Counted from the stretch's first letter, positions 24,576-33,413 are shown. The stretch is 64,000 nt of DNA from Rhodoferax fermentans (GCF_002017865.1 NZ_MTJN01000002.1:1612001-1676000), one strand, 5' to 3'. A program made the numbers and translations. Notes: generated by a model not told the origin, from the sequence alone.

Positions 24576-25388
24576 TCAGGCCAACCAGCGTTTGCGCCGC
24601 TTGTAACTTTTGACATCCTTGAAACTCTTGCGCTCGCCGCCACCCATGCCCAGGTAAAACTCTTTCACATCCTCGTTGTTGGCCAGTTCACTGGCGGCGC
24701 CGTCCATCACCACCCGGCCGCTTTCCATGATGTAGCCGTAGTCGGCGTATTTCAGCGCCATGTTGGTGTTCTGCTCGGCCAGCAAAAAGGTGACTTTTTC
24801 GCGGGTGTTGAGGTCTTTGACGATGTTGAACACCTCTTCCACAATCTGCGGCGCCAGGCCCATCGAGGGCTCGTCGAGCAGCACCATGCTAGGGTTGGTC
24901 ATGAGCGCGCGACCAATCGCACACATCTGCTGCTCGCCACCCGAGGTGTAGGCGGCCTGGCTGGTGCGCCGGGTTTTGAGGCGCGGGAAATAGGTGTAGA
25001 CCTTGTCCAGGTTGGCAGCAATTTCACCTTTGTCCTTGCGGGTGTAGCTGCCGGTGAGCAGGTTTTCCTCGATGCTCAGGTGGGCAAAACAGTGGCGCCC
25101 TTCCATCACCTGCACCACACCACGCTGCACCAGATCGGCTGGCGACAGGTTGTCGATGCGTTCACCACGCAACTCGATCGAGCCTTTGGTGACCTCACCG
25201 CGCTCTCCGCGCAACAGGTTTGAGATGGCACGCAGCGTGGTGGTTTTACCAGCCCCGTTGCCCCCCAGAATGGCCACGATCTTGCCCTCAGGCACATTCA
25301 GCGACACGCCCTTGAGCACCAGGATGACATGGTTGTAAATGACCTCGATGCCATTGACGTTGAGAACAATGTTTGCTGTATCAGTCAT
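24576..25388 (-). CDS. livF: Branched-chain-type ABC transporter ATPase (LivF-like)
   Basis: 270 residues. Walker A GGNGAGKTT is at about 42-50. The ABC signature appears as TSGGEQQMCAIGRAL, with Walker B MVLLDEPSMGLAP. The second half matches LivF rather than LivG (MEGRHCFAHLSIEENLLTG). It energises uptake through the LivH/LivM pores. A C-terminal extension KSFKDVKSYKRRKRWLA beyond the usual end is seen in transporter clusters with CoA ligases. It is separated from the binding-protein gene by a hairpin and a family 2 repeat. Confidence 0.93.
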   Translation of the reverse strand: MTDTANIVLNVNGIEVIYNHVILVLKGVSLNVPEGKIVAILGGNGAGKTTTLRAISNLLRGERGEVTKGSIELRGERIDNLSPADLVQRGVVQVMEGRHCFAHLSIEENLLTGSYTRKDKGEIAANLDKVYTYFPRLKTRRTSQAAYTSGGEQQMCAIGRALMTNPSMVLLDEPSMGLAPQIVEEVFNIVKDLNTREKVTFLLAEQNTNMALKYADYGYIMESGRVVMDGAASELANNEDVKEFYLGMGGGERKSFKDVKSYKRRKRWLA

Positions 25389-25407
25389 AGTGTTCGTTCC
25401 ATAGAAA

Positions 25408-25444
25408 CCAGATGAAAGAACCGTGAGCCGACTCTTTCATCTGG
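25408..25444. repeat. 12-bp perfect inverted repeat between binding protein and livF genes
   Basis: CCAGATGAAAGA, 13 bases, TCTTTCATCTGG. On the minus-strand transcript it forms a stable stem 3' of the binding-protein gene and before livF. No T-run follows, so it is more likely an RNA-stabilising or processing stem than a full terminator. Confidence 0.6.
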
Positions 25445-25492
25445 CGGCGACAAGATGCGCTAGCCGATCAGCCAACGCACCGAGCCACCGTA

Positions 25493-25585
25493 GCCAGAAA
25501 CACCGCGGAACCGGCTCCGCCGGGCCGCAGGTGTTGCCCCCTGCAAGGGGGAAAGCGGCCACACGAAGTGGGCAAGCCTGGGGGT
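25493..25585. repeat. Dispersed repeat, family 2, copy 1
   Basis: Contains CGGAACCGGCTCCGCCGGGC, then TTGCCCCCTGCAAGGGGG, AAAGCGGCCACACGAAGTGG and a CCTGGGGG end. It aligns along its length with the reverse complement of 29080-29172. Confidence 0.75.
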
Positions 25586-25589
25586 GTGC

Positions 25590-26918
25590 CTAAGACTGAC
25601 AATCGGTGCCAGTGCGCCGCGTCATCTTCTTGTCGGCCAGGTACTTGTCAGCACCCGCTTTGATCATGGGTTTGAGGATCTGCTCGTCGGCCTGGATGAA
25701 GTCAGAACTGAAGCTCCACTTGCTGCCATTCCAGGTCTGAACGCGCGCCGAGAACGAGCCCATATGGTCCGCACACGAGGTGGACAAGGGCTGCATCACG
25801 CCAGTGAAGCCCAGCGCATCCAGCCGTTTTTGGTCCAGCACCAGGTTTTCCATACCCCAGCGCACCTGTTCCCCAGTCATGACCTTGCCTTTGCCAAAAC
25901 GCTCCTGGGCACGGCGCACCGCTTCCACACTGAGCATCGAGATGATGGCGCCACGGGTGTACAGCACCTGACCGACCTCGTCTTTCGGACCGCTGCCCTG
26001 GCCCTTGGCGTGCACATGTTTCAGGATGTCCTGGATCACCTTGGGGTCCTGGCCCGAGGTGTTGAGCGCCAGCGCGTTGTAACCCTTGGCGCCATCCCCC
26101 ACGTCCTTGACATCGGGCTCGGCACCGGCCCACCACACGCCATACATCTTGTCACGCGGGTAACCGGTGGCCTGGGCTTCTTTGAGCGCGGTGGAGTTCA
26201 TCACACCCCAGCCCCACAACAACACATAGTCCGGGCGGCTTTGGCGCACCTGCAGCCAGGTGGCTTTTTGATCAACACCTGGTGCCGTCACCGGCAGCAG
26301 CTGCAAGTCAAACCCATGCATACGAGCACGCTCCTGCAACAGCGGGATGGGTTCCTTGCCAAACGGTGAGTCGTGGTAGACCAGGGTGATCTTTTTACCC
26401 TTGAGTTTGTCCAGGCCACCTTCTTTCTTGCCCAGGTGCTGGATCAGGATGTCGGCGCCAGTCCAGTAGCTGCCCATCAGGGGGAAGTTCCACTTGAAGG
26501 CCATGCCGTCCTGCGCCACCGACAGGCCATAACCCAGGGTGATCAGCGGGATCTTGTCGGTGGGCACCTTTTCGGTCAGCGCAAAGGTGATGCCCGTGGC
26601 CTGCGGGTCAAAAATGGTCACACCCGGACGGGTTTTCAGACGCTCGTAACACTCCACACCCCGGTCGGTGGCGTAGCCGGTTTCGCATTCTTCAAACGTG
26701 ATCTTCACGCCGTTGATGCCACCGTCACGGGCATTGATCATCTTCAAATAGTCCTGCTTGCCATTGGCCCAGGGTGTGCCGTTGGGCGCATAGGGGCCGG
26801 TGCGGTAGGCCAGCAACGGGAAAAACTGCTCCTTGGCCTGCGCAAAGGCACTGCTTGAAAACCCGGACAGACCCGCCGCCAGCGCAGCCACGGCCAACAT
26901 CACATTGCGAACTTTCAT
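25590..26918 (-). CDS. ABC transporter substrate-binding protein (Liv type)
   Basis: 442 residues from ATG 26918, which has CAGGAG upstream. A signal peptide (KVRNVMLAVAALAAGLSGF, cleavage after AFA at about 24) sends it to the periplasm. The body has the two-lobed periplasmic binding fold of type I, with MINARDGGINGVKITFEEC and ITLVYHDSPFGKEPIPLL. It captures the ligand for LivHM. In operons with CoA ligases such proteins often bind aromatic or acyl acids rather than amino acids; that is inference here. Confidence 0.92.
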   Translation of the reverse strand: MKVRNVMLAVAALAAGLSGFSSSAFAQAKEQFFPLLAYRTGPYAPNGTPWANGKQDYLKMINARDGGINGVKITFEECETGYATDRGVECYERLKTRPGVTIFDPQATGITFALTEKVPTDKIPLITLGYGLSVAQDGMAFKWNFPLMGSYWTGADILIQHLGKKEGGLDKLKGKKITLVYHDSPFGKEPIPLLQERARMHGFDLQLLPVTAPGVDQKATWLQVRQSRPDYVLLWGWGVMNSTALKEAQATGYPRDKMYGVWWAGAEPDVKDVGDGAKGYNALALNTSGQDPKVIQDILKHVHAKGQGSGPKDEVGQVLYTRGAIISMLSVEAVRRAQERFGKGKVMTGEQVRWGMENLVLDQKRLDALGFTGVMQPLSTSCADHMGSFSARVQTWNGSKWSFSSDFIQADEQILKPMIKAGADKYLADKKMTRRTGTDCQS

Positions 26919-26985
26919 GCTTGTCTCCTGAATAATTTGATAGAACCAACACCCCAAGAACCCCACCCAAACACACGAATCACCC

Positions 26986-28062
26986 TCAGTGCGGAAACGG
27001 CCACAGCCGCAGCTTCTGCTTGGCAGTCGCCCACAACTTGGCCAGCCCATGCGGCTCCACAATCAAAAACCAGACGATCAGGGCGCCAAAAATCATCAGC
27101 TCAGCGTGAGAAATGCCCGCCGTCGAGATCTCGATGCCCACCAGCCCCAGCACCAGCGGCAAAAACTGGTTCAGAAAAATCGGCAACACCACGATGAAGG
27201 CCGCGCCAAAAAAGGCGCCCAGGATCGAGCCCAGGCCACCAATGATCACCATGAACAGCAGCCGGAATGAGGTCTCCACCGAAAACGCCGCCGGCTCCCA
27301 GGAGCTCAGGTAAACGAACGCCCACAAAGCGCCAGCCACACCCACGATGAAAGAGCTGACGGCAAACGCGGTGAGCTTGGCGTACATCGGGCGGATGCCG
27401 ATCACAGCGGCGGCCACGTCCATGTCACGAATGGCCATCCACTCGCGGCCAATCGCTGAGCGCACCAGGTTTTTGGCCAGCAGTGCCAACACCGCCAGCA
27501 CACTCAGGCAAAACAGGTATTTGCTGACCGCGCTGTCAATGGGCAGGCCAAACACCTGCAGGCTAGCCACCGAGACCGAACCCGACGGCGCATCCAGCGT
27601 GAACCACTTGATGCGCAGGAACATCCAGTCGGCAAAAAACTGCGCCGCCAGCGTGGCCACCGCCAGGTACAGGCCCTTGACGCGCAGGCTGGGCAGCCCA
27701 AACAGGATGCCAAACACCGTGGCACACAAGCCGCCCAGAATCAGCGCGGGGATCAGCGGCAGGCCAGGAATACGCACAAAAAAGTTGTACGCGCCATAAG
27801 CACCCACCGCCATGAAAGCGCCCGAGCCGAGCGAAATCTGGCCGCAGTAACCGACCAGGATGTTCACGCCCAGGGCAGCCAGCGCCATGATCACAAACGG
27901 GATCAGGATGGCGCGGAAAAAATAGTCGCTGGCCAGCATTGGCACCACGGCAAAAGCGATCACCAGAATGATGGCCATGGCCAGCCGGTCCTGCGAGATC
28001 GGCAGGATCTGCTGGTCAGCGCGGTAGCTGGTTTTGAATTGGCCGTTTTCGCGGTAGAACAT
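26986..28062 (-). CDS. livM: Branched-chain-type ABC transporter permease (LivM-like)
   Basis: 358 residues with about ten membrane segments. The motif GYCGQISLGSGAFMAVGAYGAY (region about 72-93) is the LivM hallmark. YLAVATLAAQFFADWMFLR and the coupling loop with REWMAIRDMDVAAAVIGI (EAA-like) follow. It forms half of the inner-membrane channel with LivH. It sits 67 bases upstream of the binding-protein gene in the same operon; the gap to livH holds a family 1 repeat. Confidence 0.94.
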   Translation of the reverse strand: MFYRENGQFKTSYRADQQILPISQDRLAMAIILVIAFAVVPMLASDYFFRAILIPFVIMALAALGVNILVGYCGQISLGSGAFMAVGAYGAYNFFVRIPGLPLIPALILGGLCATVFGILFGLPSLRVKGLYLAVATLAAQFFADWMFLRIKWFTLDAPSGSVSVASLQVFGLPIDSAVSKYLFCLSVLAVLALLAKNLVRSAIGREWMAIRDMDVAAAVIGIRPMYAKLTAFAVSSFIVGVAGALWAFVYLSSWEPAAFSVETSFRLLFMVIIGGLGSILGAFFGAAFIVVLPIFLNQFLPLVLGLVGIEISTAGISHAELMIFGALIVWFLIVEPHGLAKLWATAKQKLRLWPFPH

Positions 28063-28085
28063 GCTGGTCTCGGTCCTGGGTTTTA

Positions 28086-28134
28086 TATAAAAAAATGGCT
28101 TCTAGCCCTTGTAAAAACTGGGCTGGCTGCTACA
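28086..28134. repeat. Dispersed palindromic repeat, family 1, copy 4
   Basis: TGGCTTCTAGCCCTTG, AAAACTGGGCTGGCTGCTAC. It lies between livH and livM. Confidence 0.7.
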
Positions 28135-28139
28135 GAAGA

Positions 28140-29069
28140 TCACACACGATCAATGATCTTCTCCCCAAACAATCCCTGCGGGCGGATCAGCAGGAAACCC
28201 AGCGCCAGCACATAGGCAAACCAGATCTCGATGCCGCCGCCCACATACGGGCCCAGATACACCTCGGACAACTTCTCGCCCACACCAATGATCAAACCGC
28301 CGATGATGGCGCCGGGCACCGAGGTCAAACCGCCCAGAATCACCACCGGCAAGGCACGCAGCGCCACCGTGGTCAGCGAGAACTGCACGCCCAGCTTGCT
28401 GCCCCAGATCATCCCGGCCACCAGTGCCACCACGCCGGCCACACACCACACAATGACCCAGATGTGGTTGAGCGGGATACCAATGCTCTGCGCCGCCTGG
28501 TGGTCATCGGCCACCGCACGCAGGGCACGGCCAGTGATGGTTTTCTGGAAAAACAGACTCAGTGCGGCCACCAGCACCGCGGCAATCAGCGCGGCGTAGA
28601 GGTCTTCTTTGTTGATCAGAATGCCGCCTTGGAACACCGACTCCAGCCAGAACACCGGGTCTTTGGGCATACCGATGTCGATCTTGTAGATGCTGCCGCC
28701 AAACAGGGTCTGGCCCAGGCCTTCGAGAAAGTAGGCAATGCCCAGCGTGGCCATCAGCAGCGTGGTGCCCTCCTGGTTCACCAGATGGCGCAAGGCCAGC
28801 CGCTCGATCAGCCAGGCCACGATAAACATCACCCCACCCGCACCGACAAACCCGATCAGGTTGGCCAGAAAAAGCTGGTCGCCACCCAACCAGACCCCGG
28901 CCCACTCTGAAAAACGCGCCATCGCCAGCGCGGCAAACAGCACCATCGCACCCTGGGCAAAGTTGAAGACACCAGAGGCCTTGTAGATCAGCACAAAGCC
29001 CAGCGCCACCAACGAATACAACATGCCGGCCATCAGGCCACCCAAAAGAGTTTCAAGAAAAAATGCCAT
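28140..29069 (-). CDS. livH: Branched-chain-type ABC transporter permease (LivH-like)
   Basis: 309 residues, about eight membrane helices. The N-terminal block MAFFLETLLGGLMAGMLYSL, YKASGVFNFAQGAMVLFAAL, and the cytoplasmic loop GRALRAVADDHQAAQSIGI (EAA-type coupling helix) identify LivH. GGLTSVPGAIIGGLIIGVGE near residue 240 is another family block. It pairs with LivM in the inner membrane. The stop lies at the edge of a family 1 repeat and the start next to a family 2 repeat. Confidence 0.94.
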   Translation of the reverse strand: MAFFLETLLGGLMAGMLYSLVALGFVLIYKASGVFNFAQGAMVLFAALAMARFSEWAGVWLGGDQLFLANLIGFVGAGGVMFIVAWLIERLALRHLVNQEGTTLLMATLGIAYFLEGLGQTLFGGSIYKIDIGMPKDPVFWLESVFQGGILINKEDLYAALIAAVLVAALSLFFQKTITGRALRAVADDHQAAQSIGIPLNHIWVIVWCVAGVVALVAGMIWGSKLGVQFSLTTVALRALPVVILGGLTSVPGAIIGGLIIGVGEKLSEVYLGPYVGGGIEIWFAYVLALGFLLIRPQGLFGEKIIDRV

Positions 29070-29079
29070 GGTCCTAGCT

Positions 29080-29172
29080 CCCCCCCGTTGCTTGCTCGCT
29101 TCGCGTAGCCGCCTCCCCCCTCAAAGGGGCGATGCCAGTGGCCCGGCGAAGCCGGTTCCACGGCATCTCTGG
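29080..29172. repeat. Dispersed repeat, family 2, copy 2
   Basis: The reverse complement reads CCGTGGAACCGGCTTCGCCG, then CGCCCCTTTGAGGGG and CGGCTACGCGAAGCGAGCAA, matching 25493-25585. It occupies the livG-livH junction. Confidence 0.75.
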
Positions 29173-29231
29173 CTTCGTGTGGTGGTGGCGCATAGGCTTC
29201 ATATTTGCTTCCGTGTTTGTGTGCTGCATGG

Positions 29232-30017
29232 TTAATGCCCGGTACCCAAATAAGCGCTGATGACTTCTTCATTGCTGCGCACTTCATCCGGCGTGCCGTC
29301 GCCGATCTTCTTGCCGTAGTCGAGCACCACCACGCGGTCGCTGATGTCCATCACCACACCCATGTCGTGTTCGATTAACACGATGGTGGTGCCAAACTCC
29401 TCGTTCACATCAAGCACAAAACGGCTCATGTCCTGCTTTTCCTCGACGTTCATGCCGGCCATCGGTTCGTCCAGCAGCAGCAGTTGCGGCTCCATCGCCA
29501 GGGCGCGGCCCAAGTCGACGCGTTTTTGCAGGCCGTAGGGCAACTGGCCAACCGGCGTCTTGCGAAAGGCCTGGATTTCGAGGAAGTCGATGATGTGTTC
29601 CACAAACTCGCGGTGTTGTTCTTCCTCGCGCTGGGCCGGGCCAATGCGCAGCGCCTGCAGGAACAAATTGCTTTTGATCTTGAGGTTGCGCCCGGTCATG
29701 ATGTTGTCGATCACACTCATGCCCTTGAACAGCGCCAGGTTCTGGAAGGTGCGCCCGATACCCATGCTGGCCACCTGGTAGCTGTCCATGTGGCTGAATG
29801 TCTGCCCTCTGAAAGTGATAGCGCCCTGCTGAGGACGGTAAACACCGTTGACGCAATTGAGCATCGAACTTTTACCTGCACCATTGGGGCCGATGATGGC
29901 GCGCACCTCATGCTCGCGCACGTTGAAGCTGATGTCGGTCAGCGCCTTGACACCACCAAAACTCAGAGAGATGTTCTTGACGTCCAGAATGACGTCGCCG
30001 ATGTGTTTGCTTGCCAT
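29232..30017 (-). CDS. livG: Branched-chain-type ABC transporter ATPase (LivG-like)
   Basis: 261 residues. Walker A GPNGAGKSS is at about 42-50. ASMGIGRTFQNLALFKGMSV is the LivG Q-loop block, LPYGLQKRVDLGRAL is the signature, LLLLDEPMAGMNVEE is Walker B, and IEHDMGVVMDISDRV carries the switch His. It partners LivF. It lies 32 bases after the CoA ligase gene, inside the same operon. Confidence 0.94.
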   Translation of the reverse strand: MASKHIGDVILDVKNISLSFGGVKALTDISFNVREHEVRAIIGPNGAGKSSMLNCVNGVYRPQQGAITFRGQTFSHMDSYQVASMGIGRTFQNLALFKGMSVIDNIMTGRNLKIKSNLFLQALRIGPAQREEEQHREFVEHIIDFLEIQAFRKTPVGQLPYGLQKRVDLGRALAMEPQLLLLDEPMAGMNVEEKQDMSRFVLDVNEEFGTTIVLIEHDMGVVMDISDRVVVLDYGKKIGDGTPDEVRSNEEVISAYLGTGH

Positions 30018-30049
30018 AGGTTTGCTTTATCTCGGGTGAGGCCAGTCGC

Positions 30050-31996
30050 TCAGGCCGCCGCCTTGACGGGGGCAAAGGTCTTGGCATCGTCGATGCGTAA
30101 GGTGGCGCTGACCTTGCCGGTGCGGCCGTCTTCAAACTTGACCTGGGTCTCAATGAACTGGCTGGTTTTGCCACCGTAGAGCGCGTCGATCAACACGTTG
30201 TACTTTTCGGCGATAAACCCCCGGCGAACCTTGTTGGTGCGCGTTAACTCACCGTCGTCGGCGTCGAGCTCCTTGTGCAAGACCAGGAAACGGCTGACCT
30301 GTGAACCGGCCAGCAAGGCGTCCACACTCAAATCGGCGTTGACCTTTTCCACACACTCCTTGACCAGCTGGTAGACCTCGGGCTTTTGCGCCAGATCGGT
30401 GTAGCCCGCATACGGCAGGTTGCGCCGCTCGGCCCAGTTGCCCACCGCGTCAAAGTCGATGTTGATCATCACGCAGACCTTGTCGCGCCCATCACCATAG
30501 GCCACGACTTCCTTGATGTGTTGAAAGAACTTGAGCTTGTTCTCCACATACTTTGGCGCAAACATCGCGCCGTCATTCGTGCCGCCCTGGATACGACCCA
30601 CGTCCTTGACGCGGTCGATGATCTTGAGGTGGCCATGGGCGTCCAGAAAACCGGCGTCACTCGTGTGATACCAGCCATCTGGCGTCAGCACCTCGGCCGT
30701 GGCTTCGGGGTTTTTGAAGTAACCTTTGAGCAAGCCTGGGGACTTGACCAGAATCTCGCCGTTGTCCGCCACCTTGATCTCGACCCCGGCACACGGCACC
30801 CCCACGGTGTCGGCGCGCGCCTCGTGGTCGGGCTGCAGGCAGACAAACACGGCAGTTTCGGTGGAGCCGTAGAGCTGCTTGAGGTTGATGCCAATCGAGC
30901 GGTAAAAGCTGAACAGATCCGGCCCAATCGCCTCACCTGCGGTGTAGGCCACACGCACCCGGCTGAAACCCAGGTTGTTGCGCAAGGGGCCATACACCAG
31001 CACGTCACCCAGCGCATACAGCAGCCGGTCGACCACACCCACCGATTTGCCGTCCATCAGCGTTGGCCCCACCCGTTTGGCCAGGTCCATGAAGAACTGG
31101 AACATCTTGCGTTTGAGGACTCCGGCGTCTTCCATCCGGATCATCACGCTGGTGAGCAGGCCTTCAAACACGCGCGGTGGCGCAAAGTAGTAGGTCGGAC
31201 CGATTTCTTTGAGGTCAATCGTCACTGTGGCGGCCGACTCGGGGCAGTTCACCACATAACCACAACTGAGCCATTGGGCGTAGCTGAAGATGTTTTGCCC
31301 GATCCAGGCCGGTGGCAGGTAGGCCAACACGTCTTCCTGGTGGGTCAACTTGTCGAAGTCGGCCCCGGCGCGCGCGCGATTGAGCAAGGTGTCGTGGGTG
31401 TGCACCACCCCCTTGGGGTTGCCGGTGGTGCCGCTGGTGAAAAACATCGCCGCCACATCGTTGGGCCGGACCTTGGCCACTTCACTCTTGAAAAAATCGG
31501 TGTGGATGGCCGCAAAGGCTTTGCCAGCCGCAATCAGCTCATCGAGCGCGGCCAGGCCCGGTTCGTCGTAATTGCGCAGACCGCGCGGGTCGTCATACCA
31601 GAGGTGCTGGAGCTGCGGGCAGTGCTCGCGGATCTCCAGCAGTTTGTCGACCTGCTCCTGGTCCTCGGCAAAAGCAAAACTCACCTCGGCGTTGTTGATC
31701 GGGAACACACACTCCATCGCCGCCGCATCCTGGTACAGCGCAATCGGCACCGCACCGAGCGACTGCACCGCCAGCATGGTGGCGTACAGGCGCGGGCGGT
31801 TGGCGCCGATCACGATCATGTGCTGGTGCTGGCGCAAGCCCGCTTGGTGCAGACCACAGGCCAGGTGTTCGACCAATTGCGCCATGTCGGCCCAGCTGGT
31901 GGCCTGCCAGATGCCGTATTCCTTCTCGCGCATGGCGGTATCAGAGGGCCGCAGGCTGGCGTGTTTGAGCAACAGTTGAGGGAACGTCGTTTGCAT
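30050..31996 (-). CDS. AMP-dependent acyl/aryl-CoA synthetase
   Basis: 648 residues, in the long-chain acyl-CoA synthetase (FAA1-like) group. The P-loop FTSGTTGNPKGVVHTH is at about 188-203. The A-motifs LYGSTETAVF, GWYHTSDAGFLDAHGHLKIIDR and RIQGGTNDGAMFAPKYVENK follow. It activates a carboxylic acid to its CoA thioester with ATP. As the first gene of the transporter operon it may trap the imported acid; with the PaaK-like ligase at the other end, two ligases flank one transporter. A class II-like activator site lies in front of it. The acid is not identified. Confidence 0.9.
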   Translation of the reverse strand: MQTTFPQLLLKHASLRPSDTAMREKEYGIWQATSWADMAQLVEHLACGLHQAGLRQHQHMIVIGANRPRLYATMLAVQSLGAVPIALYQDAAAMECVFPINNAEVSFAFAEDQEQVDKLLEIREHCPQLQHLWYDDPRGLRNYDEPGLAALDELIAAGKAFAAIHTDFFKSEVAKVRPNDVAAMFFTSGTTGNPKGVVHTHDTLLNRARAGADFDKLTHQEDVLAYLPPAWIGQNIFSYAQWLSCGYVVNCPESAATVTIDLKEIGPTYYFAPPRVFEGLLTSVMIRMEDAGVLKRKMFQFFMDLAKRVGPTLMDGKSVGVVDRLLYALGDVLVYGPLRNNLGFSRVRVAYTAGEAIGPDLFSFYRSIGINLKQLYGSTETAVFVCLQPDHEARADTVGVPCAGVEIKVADNGEILVKSPGLLKGYFKNPEATAEVLTPDGWYHTSDAGFLDAHGHLKIIDRVKDVGRIQGGTNDGAMFAPKYVENKLKFFQHIKEVVAYGDGRDKVCVMINIDFDAVGNWAERRNLPYAGYTDLAQKPEVYQLVKECVEKVNADLSVDALLAGSQVSRFLVLHKELDADDGELTRTNKVRRGFIAEKYNVLIDALYGGKTSQFIETQVKFEDGRTGKVSATLRIDDAKTFAPVKAAA

Positions 31997-32067
31997 CTCG
32001 GTACCTTGTCTCTATGGCCTTTTTTGGCTCTGCCCGTGAGCGCCGGGGGCAGGCTGCATTGGCTGTA

Positions 32068-32111
32068 ATGATAGGACTCACTTTGACGCTTGTTTGTCGT
32101 TTGGACGACAA
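32068..32111 (-). promoter_or_regulatory. Candidate activator site and -10 box of the CoA ligase/transporter operon
   Basis: A perfect palindrome TTGTCGT-TTGG-ACGACAA covers 32094-32111, centred at 32102.5. A TATCAT -10 box for the minus-strand operon is at 32073-32068, centred at 32070.5. The 32-base distance is that of class II Crp/Fnr activation (-41.5). No good -35 box is visible, as expected for an activated promoter. The regulator is encoded next door. Confidence 0.55.
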
Positions 32112-32192
32112 TTCAGCGTTTTACCGATAGGTGTTTTCCCTGTTCAACCGGCCCCCGCAGACACCGCCGTATCACCCACACACAGATCGTTT

Positions 32193-32900
32193 ATGACCGC
32201 TGATGCCCCACTGCTGCAACGCCGCCGCCCCCTGACCGCGACCGAGCTGGAGGTGATCCCCTGGCTCAAGCTGCTGCTGCCCGAGGAGCGTGAACGTGCG
32301 GTGCAGGACCTCAAGATCGCCGAGACCCTGGCCGGTGAACTCATCTGCCGCACCGGGCGACCGGTGACCTACTGGTTTGGCCTGGTCGATGGCCTCTTGA
32401 AAATGAGCGCCGACAACATCGACGGCCAGACCATGACCTTCACCGGCGTGCCCCCCGGCGGCTGGTTTGGCGAGGGCACCGCCCTCAAACGCGAGGCCTA
32501 CCGCTACAACATCCAGGCGCTGCGCAAAAGCCTGGTGGCCGGCCTGCATGTGGACACCTTCCACTGGCTGCTGGACCACTCGCTCGGCTTCAACCGCTTT
32601 GTCATGAAACAGCTCAACGAACGTCTGGGCCAGTTCATTGCCGCGCGCGAGATCGACCGCATGAGCAACCCCAACATCCGCGTCGCGCGCAGCCTGGCCG
32701 CGCTGTTCAACCCGGTGCTCTACCCGGGCCTGGGCACGGTGTTGCGCATCACCCAGCAGGAGCTGGCCTACCTGGTGGGCCTGTCGCGCCAGCGTGTCAA
32801 CCAGGCCCTGACCACCCTGGCCGCCGAGGGCGCCATTGCCGTGGAGTACGGCGGCCTACGGGTGGTGAACCTGCAGGCGCTGCGCAGTGGTGTGTTCTGA
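32193..32900 (+). CDS. Crp/Fnr family transcriptional regulator
   Basis: 235 residues from ATG 32193. A longer frame starting at TTG 32094 would run through the palindromic operator and is rejected. The N-terminal cyclic-nucleotide-like beta barrel has RTGRPVTYWFGLVDGLLKMS and GGWFGEGTALKRE. The C-terminal winged helix has RITQQELAYLVGLSRQRVNQALTTL. No Cys cluster for an iron-sulfur centre is seen, so oxygen sensing is unlikely. It is divergent from the CoA ligase operon and probably its activator, with an acyl- or aryl-CoA as possible signal (inference). Confidence 0.92.
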   Translation: MTADAPLLQRRRPLTATELEVIPWLKLLLPEERERAVQDLKIAETLAGELICRTGRPVTYWFGLVDGLLKMSADNIDGQTMTFTGVPPGGWFGEGTALKREAYRYNIQALRKSLVAGLHVDTFHWLLDHSLGFNRFVMKQLNERLGQFIAAREIDRMSNPNIRVARSLAALFNPVLYPGLGTVLRITQQELAYLVGLSRQRVNQALTTLAAEGAIAVEYGGLRVVNLQALRSGVF

Positions 32901-32966
32901 CGACCCTGTCGAATCTGCCATATTTGCATACAATCAATGCCATCTGGCAATTTTTGGAGAGATGTC

Positions 32967-33413
32967 GTGGGTGTTGCAAGCTTGTCTGTTCTGTCTGCGG
33001 CCACGGTGCTGGGTGGTGAGCCGGTGCTGCGCGGGCTGCCGCAGTCGGTGCTGGAGTGGGTGGGCCTGGTGCGCCAGGGCATCCCGGCCAGCGCGGTGGA
33101 CGCTGCGCTGCGTGTGGTCGGTATTGGCCAGGCCGAGCTGGCGCGTGCGCTGGACATTCCGGAGCGCACGCTGGCACGGCGCAAGAAGGAAGGTGTGCTG
33201 AGCCGGGACGAGTCAGGCAAGCTGGTGCGCCTGGCCCAGGTGGTGCAGCGTTCGGTGGAGGTGTTTGAGGACCAACGCGCCGCACTGGACTGGTTAAAAA
33301 GCCCGAACGCCTCGCTGTCTGGCAGCACCCCGCTGGCGCTGCTGGATACCGAGCCAGGCTCGGCCGCCGTGCTGAGCGCGTTGGGCCGCATTGAACACGG
33401 TGTGTTTGCCTGA
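32967..33413 (+). CDS. Xre/MbcA/ParS-type antitoxin (DUF2384)
   Basis: 148 residues from GTG 32967. This start is chosen because GGAG lies seven bases upstream and a TACAAT box at 32929-32934 would start the transcript after the other candidate, ATG 32937. The N-terminal helical region and ARALDIPERTLARRKKEGVL form a Xre-like helix-turn-helix. The C-terminal DUF2384 toxin-binding part runs to residue 148, with FEDQRAALDWLKSPNASLSG and TPLALLDTEPGSAAVLSAL. It overlaps the RES toxin gene by one base (TGATG). Such antitoxins block the toxin active site and repress the operon. Confidence 0.9.
   Translation: MGVASLSVLSAATVLGGEPVLRGLPQSVLEWVGLVRQGIPASAVDAALRVVGIGQAELARALDIPERTLARRKKEGVLSRDESGKLVRLAQVVQRSVEVFEDQRAALDWLKSPNASLSGSTPLALLDTEPGSAAVLSALGRIEHGVFA

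Noticed and set aside
32094..32192. Extended N-terminus of the Crp/Fnr-type regulator starting with TTG
   Set aside because: It would begin inside the operator palindrome, adds unconserved residues, and ATG 32193 fits the domain start.
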